DNA of 64,000 nt from Nautilus pompilius (GCA_018389105.1 JACATO010001678.1:1-64000); one strand, 5' to 3'; numbered from the stretch's first letter, positions 48,501 through 56,643 are shown. The notes: generated by a model from the sequence alone, not told the origin. Translations and numbers: made by a program.

Positions 48501-51500
48501 TTCCATACGTTCTGTGAGTGAATGGCTGCCACCCACATCTATGTAAACAGCGTCTTTATCGTAGACAATGCCACCAACTCCAGACATGGGAGCATATATC
48601 AACCTTTCCTTGGGATTGAGGGATCTCTTCTTCTCCTCCTTGGGAGTCGGACAGGGATCGGGTAAAAGACTGATATCGTGGAGGGTGTGGTCACCACATC
48701 CTGAAAAATTTAATAGCCAAAGTCTTAAATTATATCTAACTTTTATATTTAAAAAAGAGAGAAAAAAAAAAAGACAAGCAAAAGCACTAACATTAACATA
48801 TATTTGTTTACAATAATGCAAAGCATCGCACTTGACAAAACACCCAACCACAAACTTACCAGGTATATGAACAATGGTATTACTTTTCATATTACTGCCT
48901 CTTAAATAGCCATACAAACAGATATTTCTGTCAGATTTGGGATCTTTTCTTATCATTTCCATGTTAGTAATGTCTTCCATTCTGTCAAAAGAAATTAAAT
49001 TGTCATCATAAACAGCATAAGTAAAAAAAAAACTCAAATTTGCGAGTATTAAAGCCACATTTTCTAGATTGGATCTTCATCTACAGAATTTCAGGGAGTG
49101 GAAGACTTGTTTCAGATGTCAATATCCTTTGCTATGAGAGGGGAGCAATGGCAACCAAATTTATATTTTGCTAACACTACATTCAGACAGAAAATTAAAC
49201 ATACAACTCCATTAATATATACACACAAAAAAATAACTACAAAACATTTTTACAGTGAATATACAGTATTGTGCAAGTTAATTTGACCATGAAGATTATT
49301 AAGAAACAAACAAACCATAGATTCAATATTCCCATCAAGGAAAGACAAGTGTAGAACACGGAAAACATCAGTCAAAGAGGATGCAAAAATTAATACAAGT
49401 GAGCAAGCAGGATCCCAGAAAAACTAGTGACATGCTTAACCAGGAATTAGTGGAAGCAGGCATCCAGATATCCTCATCAACTGTAAGACATTGATAGGTT
49501 TCTTGGCTTAGCACCTCACCTTAAGAAAAAACAATTGCTAACAAAATGAAGACAAACTGCTATGCATGGGCCCAGAAATACGCTGGTTGGTCAAAAGATG
49601 ACTGGTGCAATGCGTTATTTTTCAGATGAGACTAATTTTCTTGTTTACAGTCAACAGTGTTGATTTGTACACTATTCACCCGGTGAACCCACAGCCAGTT
49701 CTCACTGTAATCAAACCGAGGCATCCAGAAAAGAAAATGTTCTGAGGTTGTTTTTCTACATGAGGAAATGGCTCCTTAGTGCTTATGCAAATCATGTTGA
49801 GTAACAAGAAATATATCGAGGTTCCAGAACATTGTGTGAAACCAGTACTGCTGAAAATATTCCCCAAAGTGGTTTTCCAACAGGATCTGGCTCCATGCCA
49901 TACATCGAAATGTGCCAAGAAGAAGTACTTCAAGAATCAACTGTTCAGATTGACCAGGAAACTTGTCAGGTCTAAATTCATTAAAAATACATGGGCTATA
50001 TGTAAAAGACTTTGAAACTGGATTGTACAACTAAAGGAAAATAATCAAGTCTGTCATGACAAGGAAATAAAAAAAATCTGTGAAAGCTGGTGCATTCAGC
50101 GCCCAAGCGAGTTCAGTATGTTATTAAAGCTAAAGGTGGTCATGTACAATATTACAGTTTGTTCCAGCCTTCAAAGTATATGCTGTTCATTAAAAACTTT
50201 CTTTTTTTTTTCAACCCATTCACATTAATTTGCACTGTATCAAAACTTTTACTTAAAAAGGTTGGTGGTTATTACTCTAAAATTCATGTTAATTAGCCAA
50301 CTTTTTTTCCGTCCTTACTCCAGATTTTGATTTATCATCATCTCAGATGACAGCAGTTAGCTAGTGATAAAAGGGGTTAAAAAAATTACCTGTCAATCAG
50401 AAGGAAAGGATGGGTTGTTCGCCACTGAAGGGGTCTGTACTTCATAACAGACATAAAGCGGCAAAGATTGTGGATTTCAGTTTTTTGGTATTCTCCATGA
50501 ATCATTCCTGACAAGTTAAAACAGTTTTGCTCCCTTAAAGAGAGACAACAAAAAATGATTAAAATAACAAAACAAAAATTAAATTAAATCAAATTCTAAA
50601 GCCAAAACTTGTTCGTTAATACTGACACTCAACTGTGTGCAACAAAAGGTTATGTATTTCTTCTGTTTGTTATTATTTCCTTGGCAGATGTGATGACCCA
50701 CTGTTTTTGAGTTTCTATAAATCTAAAGGAATTTTGGTTGAAAGCAGGGATGATAGAAGCTAAACAAGCGAAAATCGGATTTTCTTAAACCAAACAGAAT
50801 CTAACCTGACAGCGAGAAGTCTCTCTCTGCCGGTGACGATGGCGATACATACTTGATAGATTTCTGTCCAGAAACGTTGCTTCAATCTCTTTTTGGTTTT
50901 TCGCAGCTGCTTAACATTGCCAAAGAGATCAAGATGTGTCAGCACGCCCATGATACGCGGGAAACCGTGCACTTGGCAGATGTTAAGAAATTCAAACGTC
51001 TCCATTTCAAAACCAAAACTGGCATCTACCAGCAGCAGCACCTACAAAACAACAAAGAATTTCCTGCACGTGGTTCTCCGTTAGTCTGTAAGTTGCATAG
51101 CCCTCACAACAAGGAAATGTGAATGGCCTCTTGAGTTGCCTTCTGGACTGAGAATAGTATCTGGTGGGTGGTCAGGTGCTATTTTTTGCAACCTAATAAA
51201 AGCTTTCATTTTTAGATGTGGGAGCAAGCCCACATGACCAGCTAATAAAGAAACCATGCCAAGGAAGAAAGCCAAAGTAAGGCAATCCTGACTGGGATTC
51301 AAACTTTGGGTGACAAAGAAATTAAATTGCAGAAAGAATCACAAAGAATATATATATATATATCTGAGTGAAAAAACTATAAATTACAGAGATTTAACAT
51401 AAGTACATAGAACACCTAAGTTTGAAAGAGCAGCTATTTATTCTGGAACTAATCAGGATCGGAAAAAATATGAATGGGGTTGACACTGTAGCATAGCTCT

Positions 51501-54000
51501 TTCCTTCTGCAAGGCAGCAAAACACTGGCACAATGTGTGGGATTGCAGCTCATTCTTGGCATGGAATCTGTATTAGAGAGTCCAAGGAAGTGGGCTTATG
51601 AGGACACTTTCACAGGTATTGGCTAAAAATAGGTCCAACAAACTCAATAAGGTTCAAATCATGGCGACTGCCCAGGCTATGGCAGAGTTTTGATGCCCTG
51701 ACTATTTTTCTATGATTGCATTCCACAGGAGTTGAGAGCTGGGACAGCATCTTCCACAAAAATATTTCCCCCTTTGGGGAAATGACCACAAAAGTCACTC
51801 TCAGAGGATGATGTAGTATTGGGAAAAAGTTACTTCGTTCAAAAGCCAACAGCTGTGACCATCTAATAGCTCAAATTGCATACCATACCATGACAAGCAG
51901 CCTGCAACTATCTTCCTGTGGCTTGTAGATGGATCAATGAAAAATCCTGTACAGGATGACACCATACTCATACACAACCACTGAGAACTGTGAAAATATG
52001 GACTCATTGGAAGAAATAAGTGTGCTCCAAAAGATAGGAGGACATGATAGCATTTGCATTGCCTGTTGTAAATGGTTTGCATCCAACCACTCTTCTGTTT
52101 TACCCTATGCTGCAGACATGCAAACTCATGGTTCTTATGGACACCTGTACATGTCTGCTACATTTGCAGCTGACTGTTGGAGTTTGACTTCCAAACTCCT
52201 CATCACAGCACGAAGCTTCCATTCTGTTGGCTTTGGACATCCTGGATCCCAATTTACAGTTTTCTTATGACCCCACCCCCCTGAACTGGACAATCAATCA
52301 GCCTGTTAGCAGTTGACGACAGAATATCCAATGCTTGATAGATTTTCCACTGACCACTATCAACACCCGTGCCCAATTATGTGGCGCTCTCAAACTCCAC
52401 CAATTCCCGTGAATGTCCTGTTTGTGGAATTGTATACTAAGGCTTCTTCTAACCTCTACCTGTTTTTATAGCTTACAATTATGTGCTAAGCATTTGACTT
52501 GAACGCCCTGTGAGTCTCAGGTGTGCAAAGTTCTACAGATCTGATGAATATCTTGGTTAAAACAAACAAACATACCAAGTCTGCGACTTTGGCTACGTCT
52601 ATCATGGAGTTGATGTCATTGTTGCACTCAATGAATGTCAGGCGTTGATGTTTTCCTAGAAAAATATTAAAAATAAAAAAAATATATGCCTATAAAATAA
52701 ATAAATAAAAAAAATCAATGTATTGAACAGAGTTAAATATGAAAAGTATTGAGAAAGCAGAAAGTTCATACAGGGAGGGAGAAAGAATCTTTAAATAGTA
52801 AAATCTTTCTATGATAGTACTGACGATCCAAAACATTTTTTGAGTTTGATTATCATAAATTAACTCAATCCTGAATATTTGTTTTTCATAAGCCACTTTT
52901 ATCAAATGTAATTTTTAACATCTCAGTTATGACAGTTCTATATCAGAATGTTAGGAAGATCTTCTATAATTAGTTGCTATGCCAAAAAGAAAACAAAAGA
53001 ACTATGCAGATAAAACCCAATATATGAAGAATGTATGAATAAAATTATTTGTCAATGACTTTCTGCAGCTGTCATTAACCAGTATGGTAGCTTCCATTCT
53101 CACAATCATAAAACAATCACAGAACAACATTTGTCTCAAACAGTGAAGCGCTACACACTTTGCTTTTTGTGCTAGTTACCATAATAAATGCATTTCTAAT
53201 TTACCATTACAACTGTCAGGCTCAATAATTTTTACATTTCTCAATATTTCATCAATAAATTCTTGTAATCCTACTTACCAGAGACAACAGTAATGGGCCC
53301 ATGGGGTTTAGATAATTTTTGCTTGGTGTAATTCTTCACTAAGCATGACAGCAGAGTTGTCTTTCCTACTTTAGGTGGCCCCACAACAACAACAACAACT
53401 GGTGGTGGCTCCAACGGTGTGCGGTCAACCAACGGAATGTGATGTTTTTTGGTTTTCAGATCAAGTGTCCTTGAAAAAAAAAAAAAAAAACCACAAGCAG
53501 ATTTTAAACACATTTTGAATTAAAAGTTAATAATTTTACTATATCCATATACACAAATATTTAACCAAGACAAAATAATTAATTTCACTGGGGTTTTCAA
53601 TCTCAATTTTTCTTTACCAAGAGTTACCTCCCCATCATAACAGCGCAAACAGTTAACTACCCTTTGTAAAGCATCTTCCTCAAATAATCATTAAACTTTC
53701 TTTTAAATAATAAGTAATCCAGTATTTGTTGAAAAATTAGATAAAAAGAATATCAGAAAGCAAGTAAGTAAAGATAATCTACCTAGTTGTTAAAACTAGG
53801 AGAAAAACAAAAAAAGGGAGCTTATTCACTTACCGCCGAATTACTCTAGCAGTCTTATTAACAGACTGGATAGAAAAAGCCTTTTTGTTGAACTGTTGTG
53901 ACCCTGGTTTCTGTCCATCTTTGTTTATTCGTTTTTTCTTCTCTGCCTTGCGACCACTCTGTCTTTTACGGTGAGATTTCTTCACATCTTCAAACTCCAT
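30324..54000 (-). CDS. BMS1: Ribosome biogenesis protein BMS1, 25 coding exons
   Basis: Nucleolar GTPase-like factor that joins RCL1 in the small-subunit processome and is needed for 18S rRNA maturation. The joined exons give about 1,148 residues (human 1,282; the acidic middle is shorter here). In order: basic N-terminus; G domain with P-loop [10 protein letters not shown] (about 86-95) and the THLD stretch replacing a usual NKxD; DPC-containing beta region; Asp/Glu/Ser-rich low-complexity middle; conserved C-terminal half ([56 protein letters not shown]). All splice phases agree. Odd points: a one-base insertion in exon 5, two in the last exon, a TG instead of AG before exon 23, and no YGDFEDLETG segment. 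These mean either sequence errors or a decaying gene; the intact phases elsewhere favour errors in a real gene. Its 5' end faces away from GDE1. Confidence 0.96.
30527..31203 (-). other. BMS1 intron 24
   Basis: AT-rich; no transposon or RNA gene recognised. Confidence 0.5.
31204..31359 (-). CDS. BMS1: BMS1 exon 24
   Basis: 52 codons, phase 0 at both ends. Encodes [20 protein letters not shown] then ELPFNNTPK and [12 protein letters not shown], matching PxxRQKKHFNSLHIPKALQKALPFKNKPK. Confidence 0.95.
31474..31649 (-). CDS. BMS1: BMS1 exon 23 (TG at the 3' splice site)
   Basis: Encodes [20 protein letters not shown] followed by [20 protein letters not shown]. Protein homology (ILMS|DIVF) and phase 1 put the exon start at 31,649, where the preceding intron ends TTTCATCTG rather than CAG. 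No AG in the right phase exists nearby. 176 bp, donor GTAAGC. Confidence 0.88.
31650..32251 (-). other. BMS1 intron 22 (GT-TG as written)
   Basis: Starts GTAAGG and ends CCCTTTCATCTG. No other feature recognised. Confidence 0.55.
32252..32399 (-). CDS. BMS1: BMS1 exon 22
   Basis: Acceptor GGTTTCAG, donor AGTG|GTAAGG, phase 0 to 1. Encodes [20 protein letters not shown] then [13 protein letters not shown] and [12 protein letters not shown]. Confidence 0.96.
32548..34022 (+). mobile_element. Fish-type Tc1 transposon, IR/DR class, inactive
   Basis: The ends are long (about 200 bp) inverted regions with inner direct repeats. The right outer end is GATATTCTAATTTTTTGAG then ATGCACCTGTA at the TA (34,021). 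An inner copy reads CTCAAAATATTAGAATATTC near 32,690 and inverted near 33,825. Both arms share TTTCAAGC...TTTTGAT(A/G)ATTACGG. The left outer end has lost about 30 bp. It is oriented plus in BMS1 intron 21, antisense to the host gene. The closest family I know is the teleost/lamprey Tc1 group. Confidence 0.85.
32795..33744 (+). pseudogene. Tc1 transposase, three lesions
   Basis: Begins [20 protein letters not shown] and has the paired helix-turn-helix region ([10 protein letters not shown]). A frameshift at about 32,945 removes the GRKR hinge. The catalytic part holds LFSDKSKF (first Asp) and FQQDLAPDH (second Asp). A four-base duplication at about 33,527 shifts the frame. The third catalytic residue reads Asp in NPIDSLWG instead of Glu. 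It ends near 33,744. It cannot encode active enzyme as written. Confidence 0.88.
34023..34482 (+). other. BMS1 intron 21 remainder
   Basis: Mixed composition with a GC-richer part at 34,050-34,250 that may be an old dispersed repeat; I could not classify it. Confidence 0.35.
34483..34605 (-). CDS. BMS1: BMS1 exon 21
   Basis: Phase 0 at both ends. Encodes [20 protein letters not shown] and [20 protein letters not shown]. The longer open frame at this place is a shifted reading of the same exon. Confidence 0.96.
34992..35050 (-). CDS. BMS1: BMS1 exon 20
   Basis: Phase 1 to 0, acceptor TTATTGCAG. Encodes [19 protein letters not shown], matching PITPQGTGFLAIQSVSG. Confidence 0.95.
35051..35946 (-). 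other. BMS1 intron 19
   Basis: AT-rich, includes a short GAT microsatellite (about 35,262-35,275) and a G-run near 35,550. No gene recognised. Confidence 0.5.
35947..36127 (-). CDS. BMS1: BMS1 exon 19
   Basis: Phase 0 to 1. Encodes [40 protein letters not shown] and [20 protein letters not shown]. Strong family match. Confidence 0.97.
36260..37350 (-). pseudogene. Unclassified transposase-like remnant
   Basis: Minus-strand frame [20 protein letters not shown]...[20 protein letters not shown], then [39 protein letters not shown] and [12 protein letters not shown]. This pattern belongs to a multi-copy protein family I remember from fish, cnidarian and mollusc genomes, probably a DNA-transposon product. 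It is broken further on. Lies in BMS1 intron 18, sense orientation. Confidence 0.5.
37351..38258 (-). other. BMS1 intron 18 remainder
   Basis: AT-rich. No further feature recognised. Confidence 0.45.
38259..38447 (-). CDS. BMS1: BMS1 exon 18
   Basis: Acceptor TCTTCCAG, donor GTAAGC, phase 0 at both ends. Encodes [20 protein letters not shown] then [20 protein letters not shown], the most conserved segment at the start of the C-terminal domain. Confidence 0.97.
38448..39777 (-). other. BMS1 intron 17
   Basis: AT-rich, GTAAGT donor and TCTTCCAG acceptor on the minus strand. Nothing else recognised. Confidence 0.55.
39778..39938 (-). CDS. BMS1: BMS1 exon 17
   Basis: Encodes [20 protein letters not shown] followed by [20 protein letters not shown] and ending METTEQAK before GTAAGT. 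Two acceptors three bases apart keep the frame: TCGAG (start 39,938) and GAGAAG (start 39,935). Neither is a standard CAG/TAG, so the exact start is uncertain (a NAGNAG-type choice). Confidence 0.9.
40208..40261 (-). CDS. BMS1: BMS1 exon 16
   Basis: 18 codons, phase 1 at both ends. Encodes [18 protein letters not shown], an acidic stretch at the place where other BMS1 proteins have YGDFEDLETG. Confidence 0.72.
40642..40719 (-). CDS. BMS1: Candidate cassette exon (78 bp) of BMS1
   Basis: Open, 26 codons, phase 1 at both ends, acceptor AGCTATAG and donor ACTG|GTGAGA. Encodes [20 protein letters not shown] within a segment I cannot match to other BMS1 proteins. Skipping it joins exon 14 to exon 16 in frame, so it could be an optional exon or a false one. 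Confidence 0.4.
41101..41182 (-). CDS. BMS1: BMS1 exon 14
   Basis: Phase 0 to 1. Encodes [20 protein letters not shown] followed by ETLLKQD, matching IRDCFVTGKWEDDKDA. Confidence 0.94.
41530..41684 (-). CDS. BMS1: BMS1 exon 13
   Basis: Phase 1 to 0. Encodes [20 protein letters not shown] and [18 protein letters not shown], matching ELGGLFRV ... LDCSRF ... DWDLEE of human BMS1. Confidence 0.96.
41685..43238 (-). other. BMS1 intron 12
   Basis: AT-rich. At about 42,690 the sequence CTATTAAGTGTCAGCAACAG resembles CTACTAAGCGTTAGCAACAG at about 57,021; possibly a short dispersed repeat. Confidence 0.4.
43239..43340 (-). CDS. BMS1: BMS1 exon 12
   Basis: Phase 1 to 1. Encodes [20 protein letters not shown] and [10 protein letters not shown], matching the family's LKWKxDLxxKAxxxFxxRQ...LRKLIYG. 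The donor GTTCGT is unusual at +3. Confidence 0.9.
43645..43828 (-). CDS. BMS1: BMS1 exon 11 (acidic)
   Basis: Acceptor TTTTTTAG, donor GTGAGG, phase 0 to 1. Asp/Glu/Ser/Asn-rich ([12 protein letters not shown] ... [20 protein letters not shown]). Confidence 0.82.
44147..44200 (-). CDS. BMS1: BMS1 exon 10
   Basis: 18 codons, phase 0 at both ends: [18 protein letters not shown]. Acidic then basic, consistent with the nuclear low-complexity middle. Donor GTAACA is weaker than average. Confidence 0.75.
44201..45955 (-). other. BMS1 intron 9, part without recognised element
   Basis: Long intron segment. A GC-richer part at 44,640-45,250 might be an old transposon but shows no catalytic motif I can name. 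Confidence 0.35.
45960..47000 (-). pseudogene. hAT transposase remnant (ZBED-like)
   Basis: Minus-strand frame 46,536-46,934 includes [18 protein letters not shown], then [20 protein letters not shown] and [13 protein letters not shown], matching the hAT pattern ...ALTTDGWTS...WxLxSxxL. This contains the first catalytic Asp region. Flanking frames are broken. In BMS1 intron 9. Confidence 0.68.
47310..47465 (-). mobile_element. SINE 3' fragment, copy 2
   Basis: TCTCAGAAGTGTGC...TTGGTGACTAAGTGAGTTACC matches TCTCAGAAGTTAGC...TTGGTGACCGAGCGAGTTAC of the copy at 25.6 kb. The tRNA-related head is missing. Confidence 0.5.
47492..47612 (-). CDS. BMS1: BMS1 exon 9 (acidic linker)
   Basis: Phase 2 to 0. 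Encodes [20 protein letters not shown] then [20 protein letters not shown], the low-complexity acidic linker after a RRxxF motif. Confidence 0.85.
48087..48217 (-). CDS. BMS1: BMS1 exon 8
   Basis: Acceptor CTGCTTCAG, phase 0 to 2. Encodes [20 protein letters not shown] followed by LTVFSNG, matching the family's variable linker with a conserved VTLFSD-like strand. Confidence 0.88.
48501..48700 (-). CDS. BMS1: BMS1 exon 7
   Basis: Phase 1 to 0. Encodes [20 protein letters not shown] and [20 protein letters not shown] followed by [12 protein letters not shown]. Confidence 0.95.
48860..48981 (-). CDS. BMS1: BMS1 exon 6
   Basis: Acceptor TTTTGACAG, donor GTAAGT, phase 2 to 1. Encodes [20 protein letters not shown] and [20 protein letters not shown]. 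Confidence 0.95.
48982..49330 (-). other. BMS1 intron 5, part
   Basis: AT-rich, no feature recognised. Confidence 0.4.
49330..50165 (+). pseudogene. Tc1 transposase remnant
   Basis: Plus-strand pieces in changing frames: [20 protein letters not shown] followed by [10 protein letters not shown] (second helix-turn-helix); [14 protein letters not shown] (first Asp); [19 protein letters not shown] (second Asp); and [16 protein letters not shown] (C-terminal end). Frames are broken, so it is inactive. It lies in BMS1 intron 5, antisense to the gene. Confidence 0.75.
50390..50533 (-). CDS. BMS1: BMS1 exon 5 (one-base insertion)
   Basis: Acceptor CTTTAAG. It opens GAKLF exactly as in the family, but the next codon is TAA because one extra base sits in the run at 50,516-50,517. 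After it the frame is [20 protein letters not shown]. Without that base the exon is 143 bp and its phase (0 to 2) fits both neighbours. As written, the gene is frameshifted here. Confidence 0.9.
50853..51041 (-). CDS. BMS1: BMS1 exon 4
   Basis: Phase 0 at both ends. It encodes [20 protein letters not shown], then [20 protein letters not shown], ending RFWTEIYQ before GTATGT. Nearly identical to other animal BMS1 proteins. Confidence 0.97.
51081..51330 (-). mobile_element. SINE copy 3
   Basis: Minus strand: B-box-like GTTTGAATCCCAGTCAGG, then CATGGTTTCTTTATTAGC, CTGGTCATGTGGGCTTGC and CACATCTAAAAATGAAAGC. The last segments match the copies at 54.5 and 62.4 kb. In BMS1 intron 3. Confidence 0.65.
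51470..52260 (-). pseudogene. Tc1-like transposase remnant
   Basis: Minus-strand pieces: [12 protein letters not shown] (the usual GGSVMVWGGI), [20 protein letters not shown], then [15 protein letters not shown] (the usual SPDLNPIEHVW, carrying the catalytic Glu). Frames are broken. In BMS1 intron 3. Confidence 0.6.
52576..52655 (-). CDS. BMS1: BMS1 exon 3
   Basis: Phase 1 to 0. Encodes [20 protein letters not shown], ending VADL, the G3-region strand of the G domain. Confidence 0.95.
52656..53278 (-). other. BMS1 intron 2
   Basis: AT-rich, no other feature recognised. Confidence 0.5.
53279..53469 (-). CDS. BMS1: BMS1 exon 2 (P-loop)
   Basis: Acceptor after a 17-T tract and CAAG. It encodes [20 protein letters not shown], then a six-Val beta strand and [20 protein letters not shown]. 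Donor GTAAGT, phase 1. Confidence 0.97.
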
Positions 54001-54006
54001 CTCACA
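53834..54006 (-). CDS. BMS1: BMS1 exon 1 of the coding part
   Basis: The acceptor CTACCTAG precedes TGTGAG and the ATG at 54000, so an untranslated exon must lie upstream. It encodes [20 protein letters not shown] and the basic N-terminus through [17 protein letters not shown]. Donor GTAAGT, phase 2. Confidence 0.92.
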
Positions 54007-54059
54007 CTAGGTAGAAAGCTGGAGAAACAACACGCATATTTTGCAGTAATGGGCTACAG

Positions 54060-54350
54060 TTGTCGTTCTCCCCCTTGCACCAGACCAGACTATCTGGAAC
54101 AATAGCCAGGCAGGGAAGAGGAGTGCACAACACCAGAAACTATGGCCAGCACAAAAACACGCTTCAACTGACCAACCACCTTAGAAACCAAACAAAATTC
54201 AAACTGGAACTCAGTTTTTAGATGTGGAAGGCAACCCTTGTAAATAGCTAAAGAGCAGCAAGAAAAAACCGTGCTAAAAGCCATTCTTGACTAGGATTTG
54301 AACTCAGGCCCTCAACCTTTGCACCCAAATAGCACCACCACCAGACAACT
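54060..54350 (-). mobile_element. SINE copy 4
   Basis: Minus strand: GGTTGAGGGCCTGAGTTCAA followed by ATCCTAGTCAAG (a clear RNA polymerase III B box, GAGTTCAAATCC), then CACGGTTTTTTCTTGC, AAGGGTTGCCTTCCACATC and TAAAAACTGAG. In the 5' untranslated intron of BMS1. Confidence 0.7.
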
Positions 54351-54479
54351 GCACAATCTAGTATCCATTTGAATTTCATTTGCATTCCATGAAATTCAAA
54401 AGTAATAAAAGCTCCCCAATTCGTTTTTGTTCATTCTTTTATTTGACTTTACAAAACATTATTTAAAATCTGAAGAATG

Positions 54480-54800
54480 TGTATCCCCTCCCCATGCATG
54501 GTTTCTTCTTCCTAATCTTCACCAGCTGGCCATGTGTATTTCCTCTCACATCTAAAAATGAAAGGTTATAGTAAAGATTTTCCTGCCAAAGTCAGAAATG
54601 CATGACCCTTCGAAGAACAGGATAAGCCAAAGCTCTCTAGTGGATAGCTGCAGCATTACGCTCCCTCACCAGAGTTGTGCCAAATGTAGAGGTTACCTCC
54701 ATTGTAGAGACTGGTGTACAAAACAACCACATTTCCCAAAGTGTCCAAGTATATTGGCAACCTTTATTCATTGTTACACCAATGAGAGAGTTTCAACAAA
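54480..54800 (+). mobile_element. SINE copy 5, 5'-truncated
   Basis: Plus strand: CATGGTTTCTTCTTCC, CACCAGCTGGCCATGTG, CTCACATCTAAAAATGAAAG. The matching order of segments with the 62.4-kb copy marks it as the same family in the opposite orientation to copy 4, only about 130 bp away. Confidence 0.6.
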
Positions 54801-55746
54801 CGGTAAAAGTTTAGAATGGCAATAAAAAAATTGTTTTCTTTTAGCTATATTTAACTTTTGGACCAGGTCAGAAAATTTGGTTTATTGACTTTTGTTTTAC
54901 ACACACACACACAAGGTGATGTGGCTTCATTTTGGATGGGAGCATAAACAGTGTTGATAAGAAAGAAAGTAATAATAAAGTTCTTTTTGAGTTACATTCT
55001 TCATGAGAGGCAAGTACCCCTGAATCCCGCGTTTCAGAGATGCAGAATCTGCAGATACAGTTCAGAAAGGGTGAATACAATTTCTGTAAAAATTAAGAAA
55101 TCAAAACTATTGTTTTAAATTACCATCACTTGGTTTATCACGTTCTAAATTCAATAATAATTTAATGAATTTCACAGCAATGGTTGGCGAGAAGTGAGTA
55201 TGACTAATGTTCCAAGGATACACCAAAGATAGTTTCGTACAAATTTCTTTTATTTGTCTCATATATATAAATCAATCTGGTTGGATTCATAAATTTCGTC
55301 AAGGCTGACAAATTCTACCCACATAACATTCCAAAATATAAGACAATAAGAACTTTAAAAACAAACAAAATGTGAAAAACCTTTGGGCAAATAGAGAGAT
55401 GCAGCAATGTAGATTTGATACGGTTTTAGGATTCGGAGACCAATTCTTTAATAAGTTAAACAGGACGAATGATTAATTCAACGGCGATTACCCTCCACCC
55501 CGCACTCCTTATGACTAACAAAGAACCTTTAAACGTCTCATGTAGGCGACTGAATGAGAGGAAGGGAACAGGTAAACTGTGCACATGAACTTATTTTATA
55601 CACTGAAATTAGAAAAGAAAACTCAACAAACCGGTATCACTGCGATGTCAGCAGTGACATTGAATTTACGTTGCATCGTAAAGGAAAAAAAATGTATATT
55701 TATAAACCCTGATCGATCACTAGTTTACAAGATCAATAAAACTTAC

Positions 55747-55870
55747 CGACTTTTAAGCACACAGGAAAGCAACCGTTAACACATATCGGAGCATAGCTGC
55801 CATTTTGCGATAGCCACATGTGATAGGCGATCCCATAATTCCCGATCTTACAAATACTTCCGATTGTATT
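55747..55870 (-). promoter_or_regulatory. BMS1: BMS1 5' untranslated exon and promoter
   Basis: A strong donor AAAGTCG|GTAAGT at 55,747-55,741 pairs with the acceptor CTACCTAG just before the coding exon, giving an intron of about 1.7 kb. The exon holds a YY1-like GCAAAATGGCAGC (about 55,800). An ETS-type CGGAAGT lies just upstream (about 55,856). YY1 and ETS sites without TATA are usual in ribosome-biogenesis gene promoters. Exact start not determined. Confidence 0.55.
55753..55803 (-). CDS. Upstream ORF in BMS1 leader (16 codons)
   Basis: ATGGCAGCTATG... reads MAAMLRYVLTVAFLCA and stops with TAA just before the splice donor. If transcription starts upstream of it, this ORF would come before the BMS1 start and could lower its translation. 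It could equally be that transcription starts at or after this ATG. Confidence 0.35.
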   Translation of the reverse strand: MAAMLRYVLTVAFLCA

Positions 55871-56260
55871 CAAGCACACGACCAGAAACGATTTAACTGA
55901 AACAGTTAGTAGTCTCCCTTTCTTAAAACTAAAGCGAAACATTAAAAAATACATTCACGTATGTTTTACTCAATAAAAGTAATTTCACTTTATTAATGTA
56001 GCAAAGTCCGGTTTTATTAAGTTGCTTGCTTGATGTGTTTCTTACAAGGAAAAAGATTAATCTTTTATTTCATCGAAATGGAACATTATGGGCTATATTT
56101 TATATGAAGTCCCTGTGTTTATCACCTTTTTTGTATCGTCTGGACAAACATACAAAATGAATAACAACGCTGAATTAATTATTTTCAAAAACCCACCGGT
56201 GAGAACATTTTTAAATCCGTAAAGTTTTCTTTTAAATTTTAAGGAAATGGTGTTAGCGGC

Positions 56261-56271
56261 TTATCTCCCTT
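56261..56271 (+). repeat. TTATCTCCCTT motif, copy 1
   Basis: Preceded by GCGGC. The same 11-mer recurs at 57,139 preceded by GCGGT. I recall this motif (reverse AAGGGAGATAA) as over-represented in mollusc genomes; whether it is a regulatory element or a transposon scar is not known to me. Confidence 0.5.
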
Positions 56272-56583
56272 TATAAATTACAAAAAAACGATGACGATAC
56301 TAAGAAACGAAGCAACATCTCGCCAGTACGGTACTCATTTCTGTAAATTTAATAAAAGGGATTCTTTTTCAAGATAAAATAAATTAGCAGAGAAAAGAGT
56401 GGGGGCTGAAATTACGGTTGAAAAATTCAGCAAAAATTTCAACGTTAAAAAAAAAAAAAAAATCGAATTCTTCTCTCCAAGAACTCGAAAACCTATCAAA
56501 CCGTCCGAAAACTAACAATGGCGGAGGAACCCGACCTCACCAGTCGCCCCGTCTAAAAAAAAAAATAATAAAGCCCTTTTTTA

Positions 56584-56643
56584 AATTCAACCAGTGTTTT
56601 CGGGGAAATATGCAATTCAACCAGTGTTTTCGGGGAAATATGC
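56584..56643 (+). repeat. Exact 30-bp tandem duplication
   Basis: Two identical copies of AATTCAACCAGTGTTTTCGG followed by GGAAATATGC. No divergence between copies, so either recent or an assembly artefact. Confidence 0.95.

Noticed and set aside
48363..49058. A single 231-residue frame on the minus strand
   Set aside because: It joins BMS1 exons 6 and 7 by reading through their intron; splice sites and homology show two exons.
50510..50533. An alternative acceptor GGGAG|CAA to explain the BMS1 exon 5 frame
   Set aside because: It would keep the phase, but has a poor acceptor and loses the conserved GAKLFYLSG match; a one-base insertion explains the data better.
30527..53833. Intronic snoRNAs, which are common in ribosome-biogenesis host genes
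   Set aside because: I looked for paired C (RTGATGA) and D (CTGA) boxes with short terminal stems and found none convincing by eye; a dedicated snoRNA scan would be needed.
30324..54000. BMS1 as a processed pseudogene
   Set aside because: It has 24 introns with matching phases and mostly strong splice sites, so it is not a retrocopy. Local sequence errors or early decay remain possible.
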